Source: Phenylobacterium sp. LH3H17 | Lineage (GTDB): Bacteria > Pseudomonadota > Alphaproteobacteria > Caulobacterales > Caulobacteraceae | Direction of reading: 5' to 3' | Length of the DNA: 64,000 bases | NCBI RefSeq assembly: GCF_024298925.1 | Contig: NZ_CP101283.1 | Location: forward strand, 1,426,001-1,490,000 | Shown here: in pieces, positions 1 to 8,537 of the stretch | How the letters are laid out: each line of letters starts with the position of its first letter | Position numbering within the stretch: position 1 is the stretch's first letter | Made by a program: the position numbers and the translations under genes | The notes under the pieces: generated by a model | What the model was told of the DNA's origin: nothing | The model's database searches: none | Seen by the model: only the letters and a program-made list of their open reading frames with translations

Positions 1-213
1 GCCGGAGACATCATCGGCGACTACGTGTTCCGTGCGCCGCCCGAGATCGGCGCGCGTATCGCCTTCCTGGATCAGGCGCACTACTCAATGGTCAAGACCA
101 ATACCTTCAACGGCGTTCCACTGCCGGCCATCGCGCTCTGGAACAGCGAGACCGACGCCCTAAGGTTGGTGAAGCAATTCGACTACAGCGACTTCCGCGA
201 TCGCCTCTCCTGA
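1..213 (+). CDS. C-terminal end of a protein of unknown function (partial)
   Basis: The reading frame is open from the first base and ends at TGA 211-213, giving 70 residues of a protein that starts left of the window. It has balanced composition with several aromatic residues (for example FNGVPLPAIALWN) and no obvious membrane segment. The GTG at 25 is internal to the open frame and is probably not the start. I do not recognise the family and assign no function. Confidence 0.45.
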   Translation, partial: AGDIIGDYVFRAPPEIGARIAFLDQAHYSMVKTNTFNGVPLPAIALWNSETDALRLVKQFDYSDFRDRLS

Positions 214-626
214 CGGTCTCGAGCTCGGTCGCCGTTGGACCAGTTGAGAAACTCGCCAACGTTCCAATCCACCGAGCCGCGGGCCGGTCGCGCAGGCCAG
301 GTAACTCGGATTTGGAGGGCAAGTCGGATCGTTTGGCCTGGGCGAGGCGCGTTCCCTACAGGATGCTTCTGGCGCCGTCCCCAAGTTCAGCTCGTGGCAC
401 GAAGATGAGGTTCGGTTGTCGACCCGCAGAGCGCGGCCGATGCACCACCGGACAACGAAGGTCCGCTCTCCGCCAGGTCACCAACTTCTGCAGTTGGCGC
501 CAGGCGGCCATTGAAGGGCTTGAGGGCTTCAGCTCCCGAAAGCCGACGTGGCGAACTGCCGATGCGGGTGGCGAGCGGACATTGCGTCCCACGTCATGAT
601 AGCTGCACGAGAAATGTGCTTCCACG
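214..626. other. Intergenic stretch without a recognisable gene
   Basis: About 410 bases between the partial gene at the left edge and the hydrolase on the minus strand. Overlapping open frames exist on both strands, but their translations are arginine- and serine-rich, as expected of shadow frames in GC-rich DNA. I see no RNA gene or strong hairpin. Confidence 0.4.
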
Positions 627-1493
627 TTAGACGGAGAGTCTGTCATCCGACTGCAAGCGGCGGACGATCACATCCCAAGCGACTGCACCCAGTTCGCGGT
701 CAGCGGCGGGAGCGCCGCCCCAGGCGCGTTCGGCAGGTGCTGCGAGTTGGGTTTCACCAGGGAATGCGGGACTATGACCGGCGTCGGGATGCTCAACGAG
801 CGTGGCGGATCGTCCATGCTGTTCTAGGCGCTCTATGATCCTGCGCGCTGCGGTGTCGGAGGGCCAAAGAGCGTCGGCCTTGCCCGCTACCAGGATGATC
901 TCGGCTTGGATTTGCTCCACCGGAATCGATGCGGCTGGCACATCTTCCTCAAAGGTCCTCAGGCTGAGTTCGTACATAGGCCGAAAGACAGGATTCTGCG
1001 TGCCGAACGGCGGCCAGACGCGAGGATCCCAGACGACGAACGGAAGGGGTGAGCCGCCCCAGGTAAAGGACGAGCGGGGCGGCCAGGCCGAGCCGTCCTG
1101 TCCCGGCCCATTATTCTGCCAGACCACGGCCGAGGGACTGATCGCGATCACGTGGTCGACTCGGGGGTCTCGCGCAGCCGCCAGCAGGGCCGCCGTTGCT
1201 CCAAACGATGTGCCGAGGATAGCGATGCGGTCGCAACCTTCAGCTTGCAGGAGGTCAACGCCGCGCACGAAGGTTTCCAGCGGCACGAGATTGATACCTG
1301 GCGGCTGATCTTCGCCGCCCCACCAACGCAGAGCGAGAGAGGTCGCGCCGAGACTCGCGAAGCGTTTGGCTCGCTCCGCATCCACCCGGCCGCTTGAGCC
1401 TGTGAGAACCATCACTCCCAGACCATTGGACGTATCCGGACGGATCAACGCGCCTTGTACATCGCCGCTCGGTAGGTGTTCGGTGGAGGTCAT
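627..1493 (-). CDS. Alpha/beta hydrolase of the acyl-CoA thioesterase/BAAT C-terminal type
   Basis: A 288-residue alpha/beta hydrolase. The nucleophile elbow GTSFGA is visible about a third of the way in, followed by an acid-loop segment (AGKADALWPS) and a late histidine in the motif DAGHSP, which would complete a Ser-Asp-His triad. The order matches the C-terminal hydrolase domain of bile acid-CoA:amino acid N-acyltransferase/acyl-CoA thioesterase proteins, but the N-terminal beta-sandwich of that family is short or absent. Start: an upstream ATG at 1547 is possible, but ATG 1493 has GGAG about nine bases upstream and leaves room for a promoter. Divergent from the TetR gene, so probably its target. 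Substrate unknown. Confidence 0.75.
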   Translation of the reverse strand: MTSTEHLPSGDVQGALIRPDTSNGLGVMVLTGSSGRVDAERAKRFASLGATSLALRWWGGEDQPPGINLVPLETFVRGVDLLQAEGCDRIAILGTSFGATAALLAAARDPRVDHVIAISPSAVVWQNNGPGQDGSAWPPRSSFTWGGSPLPFVVWDPRVWPPFGTQNPVFRPMYELSLRTFEEDVPAASIPVEQIQAEIILVAGKADALWPSDTAARRIIERLEQHGRSATLVEHPDAGHSPAFPGETQLAAPAERAWGGAPAADRELGAVAWDVIVRRLQSDDRLSV

Positions 1494-1533
1494 TCCCAGA
1501 AGCTCCGCTCTCGTTCCAATAAAATATGCGCTG

Positions 1534-1546
1534 TGCATAAAATGCA
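1534..1546. promoter_or_regulatory. Candidate TetR operator between divergent genes
   Basis: A perfect inverted repeat TGCAT-AAA-ATGCA lies in the 72-base AT-rich gap between the hydrolase start (1493, minus) and the TetR start (1566, plus). Position and symmetry suit an autoregulatory TetR site controlling both genes. It is only 13 bases long, so chance occurrence is possible. Confidence 0.4.
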
Positions 1547-1565
1547 TGATGTGTACTTTTGAGCA

Positions 1566-2180
1566 ATGGACGGAATCGTTTCCGAAAAGGCGGTGCGCCG
1601 CCGGCGAGGCGCTAAGCGCGAGAGGACGCGCGCAGCACTCATTGCCGCTGCTGGCGATTTGATCCGAGATCAGGGGTACGAGGCGGCCACGCTAGAGGCG
1701 ATTGCCGCAAAAGCCGGAATGACCCGTGGTGCGATCTACGGCAACTTCGCCAATCGCGACGATCTGTTTGCTGAGGTAGTGCTCGACCGTTGGAGTCCAG
1801 TGATGCCAGAGCATGTGCCCGAGACCAGCTTTCTCGAACACATGCGGCGACTGGGGCGTGCCTACGCATCTGCCGCGCGAGCGCGCGCGCCGGTGGCCGC
1901 GCATTCGGCGTCATTCCAGCTGCAGGTTCGCCGTCACGAGGCCCTCCGGCGGCGACTTGCAATCCAAGGCCGGGAGATTGTCGAGAATACTGCCAAGGAG
2001 TTGTTGAGGCTCTATCCGGGGGAGGAATTGCCGATGCCAGCGACGCCTCTGATCAAGGCGCTGTCTGCCTTAGGTGAAGGGCTCATGGCCGCCTACTTTG
2101 CCGATCCCGAGGAATATCCAGAAGACGTTTTCGTTGCGGCGTTTGAGGCTTTTGCAATCCGGAAAAGCGGCCGTTCCTGA
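1566..2180 (+). CDS. TetR/AcrR family transcriptional regulator
   Basis: 204 residues, typical TetR length. The N-terminal DNA-binding domain (about residues 18-65) shows the hallmark series ERTRAALIAAAGDLI, then YEAATLEAIAAKAGMTRGAIY, then FANRDDLFAEV. The C-terminal two-thirds is the variable helical ligand domain. It is divergent from an acyl-thioesterase-like hydrolase 72 bases away, with a small palindrome between them, the usual arrangement for a repressor of its neighbour. The inducer cannot be read from sequence. The ribosome binding site before ATG 1566 is weak. Confidence 0.85.
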   Translation: MDGIVSEKAVRRRRGAKRERTRAALIAAAGDLIRDQGYEAATLEAIAAKAGMTRGAIYGNFANRDDLFAEVVLDRWSPVMPEHVPETSFLEHMRRLGRAYASAARARAPVAAHSASFQLQVRRHEALRRRLAIQGREIVENTAKELLRLYPGEELPMPATPLIKALSALGEGLMAAYFADPEEYPEDVFVAAFEAFAIRKSGRS

Positions 2181-2698
2181 TTGTGCCGCTGCCGCTGCCG
2201 CTGAGCTGAGCCATCAAGAGCGGGCCAGTGCGCGATCGCGGCGGCCGACACCCAGGTGAGCGAAGCGAGGCACGCCAGGGCTATTTCCGCTCGCCACAGT
2301 CGCCAGACACCGACAGGCGGTAAGCCGAGAGGGTTTGGGGGAGGCGTCACTACCGTTCCTTCGACTGCCAAGCTGCGCAAGGTTACATCAAAGCCGACCT
2401 AGCCGGACGCGGCAATGGAGTGGAAGGAAGCGTCTGGTCTCGGATCAGGAACGGGTCACCAGGCCTGAACGGAGCGTCGGCGAGCGTCCGGCATGCGGCT
2501 ATTCGCCAAGGTCGGCCCGCCGACTTTTCTGGCTCGATGCTTGCTGAAGCAACCCAGGTTCAAAGCTAAGCGTGAGCCCTGGTGCGCGCGTCGGCCAGAG
2601 CTCCGGCGGGGGCCCGCCCTGATGTTCAGCAACAAGGTCTGGTAGCGACGGCGTCTCAGCCGACATCCCCCTCTCGCACTAACGCTTTAGATCGTCGC
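2181..2698. other. Intergenic stretch, nothing recognised
   Basis: About 520 bases between the TetR gene and the XRE regulator. A short GCCGCT-rich run follows the TetR stop codon. Open frames here do not look like real proteins. It may hold decayed sequence. Confidence 0.4.
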
Positions 2699-3100
2699 CT
2701 AGGAATGGCCCTCAGGAGCCTGGGCGGCGGCCATCGAGAGGGCGAGGTCTACGATCGCGCGCCGGAGCCTGGGCGAGAGGCTCATGAAGGCCTTGGCGAG
2801 TTCTGGGCCCCCGGCCTGGCTCAGGAACTCCGAGTCCAACGGGACGGCGTCGCCCCCATCTCCGGACGGCAGCAGATCTGCCGGCCTGCAGCCCAGGTGC
2901 GCGGCGATCCGCGACATCATCGAGGCCGAGACCCGGTTGGCGCCGCGCTCGTACTTCTGGACCTGCTGGAAGCTGACGCCGATCGCCTCGGCCAGGGCCG
3001 ACTGGCTGGAGCCGATGGAATTGCGCCGCGCGCGGATCTGCATCCCGACCTGGATATCTATGGGGTCGGGGCCGGTCGCGGTCTTCTTGGATGGAGCCAC
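2699..3100 (-). CDS. XRE/Cro-C1 family helix-turn-helix regulator
   Basis: 133 residues. An XRE-type helix-turn-helix spans about residues 15-75: IRARRNSIGSSQSALAEAIG, then VSFQQVQKYERGANRVSASMM, then IAAHLGCRPADLL. The C-terminal tail (LSPRLRRAIVDLALSMAA) is typical of the small XRE proteins common in Caulobacterales. Starts at GTG 3100 with an AGAGG Shine-Dalgarno about seven bases upstream. It lies 83 bases downstream of the ECF sigma gene on the same strand, so the two may be co-transcribed. The target is unknown. Confidence 0.85.
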   Translation of the reverse strand: MAPSKKTATGPDPIDIQVGMQIRARRNSIGSSQSALAEAIGVSFQQVQKYERGANRVSASMMSRIAAHLGCRPADLLPSGDGGDAVPLDSEFLSQAGGPELAKAFMSLSPRLRRAIVDLALSMAAAQAPEGHS

Positions 3101-3183
3101 GTGAATCGCCTCTGTCGTGGAGCGGCTCCGTCAAATGCGGCGCCTCCTTGCGAAGACGCAACCCGATGCATCCTAGCCGAGCC

Positions 3184-3702
3184 CTAGGCGTCCCCGGTCA
3201 ACTCCACCGCGCAGTGGGCGAGCGCCCTCGACATCCGCCACTCCACCGTCTTGACCGAGAGCCCCAGGCCCTTGGCGATCTGAAGGTAGCTGAGACCGGT
3301 GAAGCGGTTGAGGACGAAGACGTCGCGATAGGTCTGCGGCATCGAGAGGATGATCTGCTTGAGGAGAACGAGCTCGGCCTGGTCGGGAGGGATCGCGATC
3401 TCCGGGCCGTCCTCAACCACCTCCAGTCGAAACGGCAGGCCGCCGCGCGCCCGGTCTCGGCGATGGTCGGAGACGGCGAGGTTGTGCGCCACCCGTCCCA
3501 GCAGGGCCGTGGGATGGGCGATCACCTGGCCCTCGTAGCGCTGCAGGCGCAGATAGGTCTCCTGGACGAGGTCGTCGGCCTTGTCCGGGCCGAACCTCCT
3601 GCTCAGGGTGGCCCTCAGCCATCCGGCGTACCGGCGGTAGAGCGCGCCGATATCCATGCGTCCCGCGGCTGCTGCGCCGCGTGCTGGTTGGTCCCGGGTC
3701 AT
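3184..3702 (-). CDS. ECF-type RNA polymerase sigma factor (FecI-like)
   Basis: 172 residues from ATG 3702, which has a GGGAG box about seven bases upstream; an open frame extends to 3816 but its added residues are low-complexity. Region 2 is visible near residues 18-80 (LYRRYAGWLRATL, DKADDLVQETYLRL) and region 4 near 110-165 (MPQTYRDVFVLNRFTGLSYLQIAKGLGLS, KTVEWRMSRALAHC). The FVLNRF and LSVKTVEWRM segments resemble FecI-like ECF factors that serve TonB-dependent transport, but no FecR-type anti-sigma factor or receptor is adjacent. Neighbour on the same strand: the XRE regulator. Confidence 0.85.
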   Translation of the reverse strand: MTRDQPARGAAAAGRMDIGALYRRYAGWLRATLSRRFGPDKADDLVQETYLRLQRYEGQVIAHPTALLGRVAHNLAVSDHRRDRARGGLPFRLEVVEDGPEIAIPPDQAELVLLKQIILSMPQTYRDVFVLNRFTGLSYLQIAKGLGLSVKTVEWRMSRALAHCAVELTGDA

Positions 3703-4039
3703 CGCGTTCTCCCTCTCCGGGAGACGCGGAATCCTCACGCGACGGCAAGCACCGGCCCGGCGCGCCGTTGATCGCGGGGTGATCGAAGGAGATCGCGGCG
3801 TCTCCAGGGACACCAACGGACTTCATCACTGCCGAGGGGATTCCACGCCCCTGCCGACGGTGCGCCGTCGGCAGTCGGAGGCTGAATCAACCGGCGGGAA
3901 AATGCAACCCTCGGCTGAGAAATGAAGGGGGCGGATGTTGGAATCTCAGCAGTGTGAGCCCGCCTATTCGACCGGGTCGCCGCCGAGCCGCCGAAGCGCC
4001 TCCCCTGGCTCTTGACCGGGCTGTATTACGCGGCATCCG

Positions 4040-4146
4040 CCACCGCCTTGATAGGCGGCGACATTGGAGACCACAAGGCTGGGGGAATCCGTCAAACCCC
4101 CAATAGACAAGAGCCCGGCCTTGCTGTGGCAAGGTCGGGCTCTTTG
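4040..4146 (+). ncRNA. Candidate small structured RNA ending in an intrinsic terminator
   Basis: Three hairpins follow one another in a gap between the divergent sigma factor and MucR genes: CCGCC/GGCGG (4043-4058), TGGGGG/CCCCCA (4080-4102), and a 16-pair stem with a four-base loop (4109-4144) followed by TTT. No protein-coding gene lies upstream on the plus strand that the terminator could serve, so an independent short transcript is the simplest reading. The 5' end and promoter are not identified. An unrelated attenuator or fossil hairpins are alternatives. Confidence 0.35.
4109..4146 (+). terminator. Strong intrinsic-terminator-like hairpin
   Basis: Stem 4109-4124 pairs with 4129-4144 with a single G-T wobble across a TGTG loop, and the downstream strand ends CTCTTT. 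The T tract is short but usual for high-GC genomes. It may end the candidate small RNA immediately upstream, or insulate the mucR promoter. Confidence 0.6.
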
Positions 4147-4451
4147 GATCGGTGAGTGAGCCCGTGGGGACCTAGCCTACCCGCCGAAGAGCGATCTCTA
4201 CAGACCGCTGCAGCCGCCAAAACCTCTGACGGCCGTTTCATCGAACTAACTCCGCAGCGCGCGACAAGTTCCGACAGTCACACCCCCCGTGACTCGGTCA
4301 ATCGGCGGAGCATCATTGCCGCCCATTGCGGATGATCAGCTCCCTGGACCATTCAGCCCCACCCGAGACTTCGCACGGCGTCCAGTCACGTCGCCTTGCC
4401 AACACAGTCTGAAATTTCTATCGATGCGGCACATTCACGCGGAGAGATCTT

Positions 4452-4904
4452 GTGGCTGACCACAACAATAACCTTCGCGAACTCGTGGCTGATGTCGCCG
4501 CGGCCTATTTCTCCAATACACACGTGGTCGCCGCCGATATTCCCAACGTCATCTCGCAGATCGCCTCGAGCCTGCAGGCCGTGCGCGCCGACGTTGAACC
4601 CTCACGCCAGCCGGCCGAGGCCCCGGCCGAGCCCCAGCCCAAGCTCACGCCGGCCCAGATCCGCAAGTCGATCACCCCGGAGGCTCTGCTGAGTTTCGAG
4701 GACGGCCGCGGTTACAAGACACTGCGCCGCCATCTGTCGGTGAAGGGCCTGACGCCGGAGCAGTACCGCGAGAAGTGGGGCCTCCCCCGGGACTACCCGA
4801 TGGTCTCGCCGAGCTACAGCGCGGCGCGCTCGCAGATGGCCAAGTCGATCGGTCTCGGCCGCAAAGTCGCGTCGGCCGCCAAGCGCGGTCGCGCCAAGGG
4901 CTGA
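4452..4904 (+). CDS. MucR/Ros family transcriptional regulator with a zinc-less finger
   Basis: 150 residues. The C-terminal half carries the MucR signature IRKSITPEALLSFEDGRGY, TLRRHLSVKGLTPEQYREKW, GLPRDYPMVSPSYSAARS. In zinc-binding Ros/MucR proteins a CxxC pair and two histidines hold the metal. Here the first ligands are replaced (SFED), and the second histidine is lost after RRHLS. Zinc-free MucR relatives are known and common in this clade. The N-terminal 50 residues form the oligomerization part, with an Ala/Pro/Glu linker to about residue 75. Such proteins bind AT-rich DNA and regulate envelope, motility and cell-cycle genes. On an island it could act as a silencer. ATG 4452; an overlapping frame starting at 4396 is a shadow. 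Confidence 0.85.
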   Translation: MADHNNNLRELVADVAAAYFSNTHVVAADIPNVISQIASSLQAVRADVEPSRQPAEAPAEPQPKLTPAQIRKSITPEALLSFEDGRGYKTLRRHLSVKGLTPEQYREKWGLPRDYPMVSPSYSAARSQMAKSIGLGRKVASAAKRGRAKG

Positions 4905-5027
4905 GTGCCCCGGTAGCCTCTCGTCCTTTGACGCAGACCGGCGGCCTTCGCTGAAACGTCCGCCAAGCCTTCGCCGACAGATCGCCAGCCTGGCCGCGCC
5001 CGCAAGTGGAGTAGGGATGCCGGCAGG

Positions 5028-5210
5028 CTAGTTCGTGGACTCCGGCGCGCTCTCAGCTGAGGAGGTCGACTGGGTCCGGCCATCCCGGAACAGATAGTAC
5101 GGCGCGTGGCCGGCGCCGATCACCACGGCCGTGGGCCCGTCCGGCTCGCCATGGCGGAAGGGGATGACGACGCTGCCCGGCGGTGGCGTCGGCGCCTGCT
5201 CGGTGTTCAT
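5028..5210 (-). CDS. Small hypothetical protein
   Basis: 60 residues beginning MNTEQAPTPPPGSVVIPF. ATG 5210 is preceded at four bases by GGAGG, which singles it out from the much longer open frame around it. Composition is Pro/Ser/Thr-rich with one hydrophobic core (TAVVIGAGHAPYYLF). I do not recognise a family. It is divergent from the ParB-like gene across the palindrome-rich leader. Confidence 0.4.
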   Translation of the reverse strand: MNTEQAPTPPPGSVVIPFRHGEPDGPTAVVIGAGHAPYYLFRDGRTQSTSSAESAPESTN

Positions 5211-5341
5211 GACCTCCGTCCGGTCTCGACGTCCCTCGCCTCGACTTTCGGCCAATCCCGGAAATTGGCAAGACGGCGCCAACCAGAGGTTTCGAAAGCG
5301 CCCGGCGGTCGCGCTCGGTCCCGCCGCGTGCCGCGGCTCCC

Positions 5342-5567
5342 TCGGGCGCGCCCGAAGAGGCGGCCTTGGGCCGCCGCCGGCCGCTCGACGGCGCCGCCCG
5401 CCGCGCGGATCGCGCGGCTCCTGTGCAGCCTTCATGTCTCTTGGCCGCCGCGGAACGCGGCGGCGTGGCTTAGGGCGTCCCGCCCTCGGCGCGCTTCGGA
5501 GCGCCTTCCGCCCAGCTTCGGGCCCCTTGTCATGGGAGCAGGACCGGCAGGGCGCGCAAAGGGGCCC
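5342..5567. repeat. Dense cluster of inverted repeats upstream of the ParB-like gene
   Basis: At least seven short inverted repeats in about 230 bases: TCGGGCGCGCCCGA (5342-5355); GGCGGCC/GGCCGCC (5359-5375); CCGCGCG/CGCGCGG (5401-5417); a nine-pair GCCGCCGCG/CGCGGCGGC stem (5444-5464); AGGGCG/CGCCCT (5472-5486); GGCGC/GCGCC (5488-5505); GGGCCCCTT/AAGGGGCCC across 30 bases (5520-5567). It lies in a 470-base gap with no convincing gene and ends about 115 bases before the ParB-like start. It could be a structured leader, a partition or replication site, or regulatory DNA. Confidence 0.55.
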
Positions 5568-5681
5568 TGCCAGCCGGGTCCCCGCGAAGGCGCCGCCTCC
5601 GCTTGCACACCCGGTCTCGCCGACGGGCAGGGCTGCAGGCGCGCATTGCGCCTGACAGCCAGGCCCAAAAGGAGGCAAGAC

Positions 5682-7715
5682 ATGAACGCCCACACCAGGT
5701 TCGACGCGGCCGCGCGCGCGGCGGCGCAGACCGCGACCGAGATCGCCAGCGGCGCGGAGATCGACATCCCGCTGGACCGGCTCAAGGCCTCGCCGCGCAA
5801 TGCGCGCAAGGTCCCCCACACGTCCGAGGCCATTGAGGCGCTCGCCGCCAGCATCGCCGCCAAGCGGATGCTGCAAAAGCCGGTGGTGGAGCCCGAGCGC
5901 GACGCCGAGGGCGCTATGACCGGCTATTGGCTGGTCACTATCGGCGAGGGGCGGCGTCAGGCGCTCAAGCTGCTCGCCAAGCGCAAGGTCATCAAGAAGA
6001 GCTATCCGGTCAGCTGCATGATCGAGGTCGACCTCGATGCCCAGGAGATCAGCCTGGATGAGAACATCACCCGCTCGGCCATGCATCCCGCCGATCAGTT
6101 CGAGGCCTTCCGCGATCAAGCCGAGCGGAGGGGCCTGGGCGCCGAGGAGATCGCCGCCCGGTTCGGGGTCAGCGCCCATGTGGTGCGCCAGCGCCTGCGG
6201 CTGGGGGCGGTGAGCCCCAGGCTGCTGGCCATCTACCGCGAAGACGGCCTGACCCTAGACCAGTTGATGGCCTTCGCGGTCAGCGAGGACCACGTGCGCC
6301 AGGAGCAGGTCTTCGAATGCCTCTCCTACAACCGCTCGGCTCACTTCATTCGCTCGGCGATGACGGAGACCAAGGTGGAGGCTCGCGACCGGCGCGCCCG
6401 GTTCGTGGGGCTCGAGGCCTATGCGCAGGCGGGCGGGACGATCCTTCGCGACCTCTTCACCGAGGATGGCGGCGGCTGGCTGGAGGATGTGGGTCTGCTC
6501 GACCGGCTGGTCGCCGAGAAGCTCGCCGGTCTCGCCATCGACATCCGCAACCACGAGGGATGGAAATGGGCGGAAGGGCACCTGGACTATCCCCACGCCC
6601 ACGGCTTCTCCCGCGTCTACGCCTACGCCGTCGCACGCTCCGACGAAGACAAGGCGCGGCTCGCCGCGCTCTCCGAAGAGTACGACGCCCTGGTCGACCA
6701 ATTGGACAGCGTCGAGGAGCTTCCGCCCGAGATCGAGGCGCGCTTCGCCGAGATCGACGCGGCCTTGAAGGCGGCGGGCGACAGCTTCGCCTACGACCCT
6801 GACGATCTGGCGCGCGGCGGGGTGTTCGTGGTCCTGGGACATGACGGAGCGCCCCGCATCGAGCGCGGTCTCATCCGGCCCGAGGATCAGGCGCGGCAGC
6901 CGGAAGACGAGGCCGCAGAGGTGGAGCACGGCCGGGACGGTGAAGGCGATGAAGCCGACAACGGCGGCGGCGGTGCGGCGGACTCGGACCGGGAGGACGA
7001 CGAACCCGCCGAGGATGCGGGCGCTCCCCTCCCTGATCGCCTTGTCCAGGACCTGACGGCGCACAAGACCTGCGCCCTGCGGGTGGTGCTGGGCGAGCAT
7101 CCGACCCTGGCGCTGAGCGCGGTCACTCATGCCCTGGCGCTCGGCGCCTTCTACCCGCCCTATGAGCGGGCGAGCTGCCTGGAGATCAAGGCGACCTCGG
7201 CCCCGCTTTCGGGGCATGCGCCGGGGGTTGAGGACAGCCCGGCGGGGTTGGCGCTCGCCGCGCGCCACACCGCCTGGGGCCAGCGGATTCCGCGCGACGT
7301 CGCAGCCCTGTGGTCGTTCGTGGAGACGCTGGACGGGGATGAGCTGCTGGCGCTCCTGGCCCATTGCGCGGCCTTGAGCCTCAACGCTGTCCGCAGCCCC
7401 TTCGACCGCAGGCCGATGGCGCTCGCCCAGGCCGAGGCCCTGGCCCATGCAGCGGGGCTCGACATGACCGCCTATTGGCGGGCCAACGCCACGAGCTATC
7501 TGAGCCGCGTCACCAAGGCGCGGATCGTGGCGGCGGTCGCTGAAGGCGTTTCGGTGGAAGCGGCCCAGCGCCTGGAGGGCTTGAAGAAGCCCGAGATGGT
7601 CGCCGCCGCCGAAGAGGCGCTCGCCGGGACGGGGTGGCTGCCGCCTCTGCTGCGGACAGAGCCCGCGTCCAGCGGCGCTGGTGATAAAGGGTCGTGGCCC
7701 CCGGCGACGGAATAA
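5682..7715 (+). CDS. ParB/RepB/Spo0J-type partition-like protein of plasmid/ICE type
   Basis: 677 residues from ATG 5682, which has GGAGG six bases upstream; the frame is open to 5106 but the upstream part is shadow. Residues about 28-130 form the ParB N-terminal nuclease-like domain (IPLDRLKASPRNARK, GEGRRQALKLLAK, SLDENITRSAMHPADQFEAF). Next comes a ParB/KorB helix-turn-helix (GLGAEEIAARFGVSAHVVRQRL), then a long C-terminal region with an acidic, disordered stretch near residues 405-445. Much longer than chromosomal ParB and without a ParA partner, it matches the ParB-domain proteins carried next to DUF736 and ArdC genes on alphaproteobacterial plasmids and ICEs. Role probably DNA binding in maintenance or regulation; CTP use not tested. 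Confidence 0.8.
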   Translation: MNAHTRFDAAARAAAQTATEIASGAEIDIPLDRLKASPRNARKVPHTSEAIEALAASIAAKRMLQKPVVEPERDAEGAMTGYWLVTIGEGRRQALKLLAKRKVIKKSYPVSCMIEVDLDAQEISLDENITRSAMHPADQFEAFRDQAERRGLGAEEIAARFGVSAHVVRQRLRLGAVSPRLLAIYREDGLTLDQLMAFAVSEDHVRQEQVFECLSYNRSAHFIRSAMTETKVEARDRRARFVGLEAYAQAGGTILRDLFTEDGGGWLEDVGLLDRLVAEKLAGLAIDIRNHEGWKWAEGHLDYPHAHGFSRVYAYAVARSDEDKARLAALSEEYDALVDQLDSVEELPPEIEARFAEIDAALKAAGDSFAYDPDDLARGGVFVVLGHDGAPRIERGLIRPEDQARQPEDEAAEVEHGRDGEGDEADNGGGGAADSDREDDEPAEDAGAPLPDRLVQDLTAHKTCALRVVLGEHPTLALSAVTHALALGAFYPPYERASCLEIKATSAPLSGHAPGVEDSPAGLALAARHTAWGQRIPRDVAALWSFVETLDGDELLALLAHCAALSLNAVRSPFDRRPMALAQAEALAHAAGLDMTAYWRANATSYLSRVTKARIVAAVAEGVSVEAAQRLEGLKKPEMVAAAEEALAGTGWLPPLLRTEPASSGAGDKGSWPPATE

Positions 7716-7881
7716 ACGGCGCGTAGGCGGTCGCCTTTACATCCCAAAGTCCCTTCGCCCGCGCGTCCGCCCGCGCGGGCGAATTGCTGTCTGCCCTGCG
7801 TCTTGCGTCATCAACTCACTGTGCGTGGCGAGCGACAAGATTGGAGCGCCATATATCGGTCGGACAAGGAGCTCGGCTACG

Positions 7882-8133
7882 ATGACGGCTCACCAGACCT
7901 GGGACGCAATTCCCGACAATCGCATCGCCGTTATTCCGGTCGAAGGCGGCTGGAGTATCCGCACCGCGCTTTCGGGCGCGCCGCTGATGTTCCTGTCGGG
8001 CGCGAAGGCGGAGGCCGAAGCCAAGGCGCTCGGCAAACGGTTCGCCGACGCCGGCCAGGACGCCCAGGTCCTGATCCACGACCGAGCACAGACCCTCGTG
8101 GCGACATTCAGATACTTCGGCGCCGAGGCCTAG
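7882..8133 (+). CDS. Small DUF2188-like protein
   Basis: 83 residues from ATG 7882, with AGGAG ten bases upstream; the frame is open further upstream but without conserved-looking sequence. The pattern RIAVIPVEGGWSIRT followed by AEAEAKALGKRFADAGQDAQVLIHDR resembles DUF2188 proteins, which have a short beta hairpin, a helix and a terminal strand carrying a His-Asp/Gly-Arg motif. Function unknown. Its stop codon overlaps the stop of the convergent excalibur gene by a few bases. DUF2188 assignment is from memory of the pattern. Confidence 0.6.
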   Translation: MTAHQTWDAIPDNRIAVIPVEGGWSIRTALSGAPLMFLSGAKAEAEAKALGKRFADAGQDAQVLIHDRAQTLVATFRYFGAEA

Positions 8134-8537
8134 CGCCCCCGGTAGGGCTCGCAAGCCACGCCATCATTGTCGCGGTCGAGATGAGGGCCATAGCCGGGCT
8201 CGCCGCGACGAATGGGCGCCGCCCCCGCTGCACGCGCGGCTGTGCAATTGGCGTAGGCGCCGCCAACAGGCCGAGAACTGAAGCCGAGGGGCTGAGACGA
8301 AGACGGCCGGGACGGCGCCTGCGCGCCGGATGCTGCGCCTCGCGCCCGGTGGCAATGGTAATCCCCGGTCTTGCGATTGTTGTGGCAGCCCTCGGCGTTG
8401 AGGCCGCCGCCGTGAGCTGTGGCGAGCGATGGCGCGGATAGGCCAGCGACGAGCGCCAGGAGTAGCAGCGTCTCTCGCCCCCAAGGACGAAATGAGGGCC
8501 TAGCGCCTAGCTCCACAAGACCACAATCCGAGTTCAT
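8130..8537 (-). CDS. Secreted protein with YHYH-like and excalibur calcium-binding motifs
   Basis: 135 residues from ATG 8537; the frame continues to 8645 but this start gives a clean signal peptide (LLLLALVAGLSAPSLATAHG). The mature part opens with a Cys/His motif (EGCHNNRKTGDYHCH) and ends with an excalibur domain: a Cys in YANCTAARAAG, then HLDRDNDGVACE, an EF-hand-like calcium loop closed by a second Cys. Such proteins sit in the periplasm or at the envelope, and many are near nuclease genes. Here it stands alone and converges with the DUF2188-like gene. Start choice is moderately certain. Confidence 0.75.
   Translation of the reverse strand: MNSDCGLVELGARPSFRPWGRETLLLLALVAGLSAPSLATAHGGGLNAEGCHNNRKTGDYHCHRARGAASGAQAPSRPSSSQPLGFSSRPVGGAYANCTAARAAGAAPIRRGEPGYGPHLDRDNDGVACEPYRGR

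Noticed and set aside
6255..7448. 397-residue open frame opposite the ParB-like gene
   Set aside because: Shadow frame; the plus-strand protein has clear ParB motifs and a good ribosome binding site.
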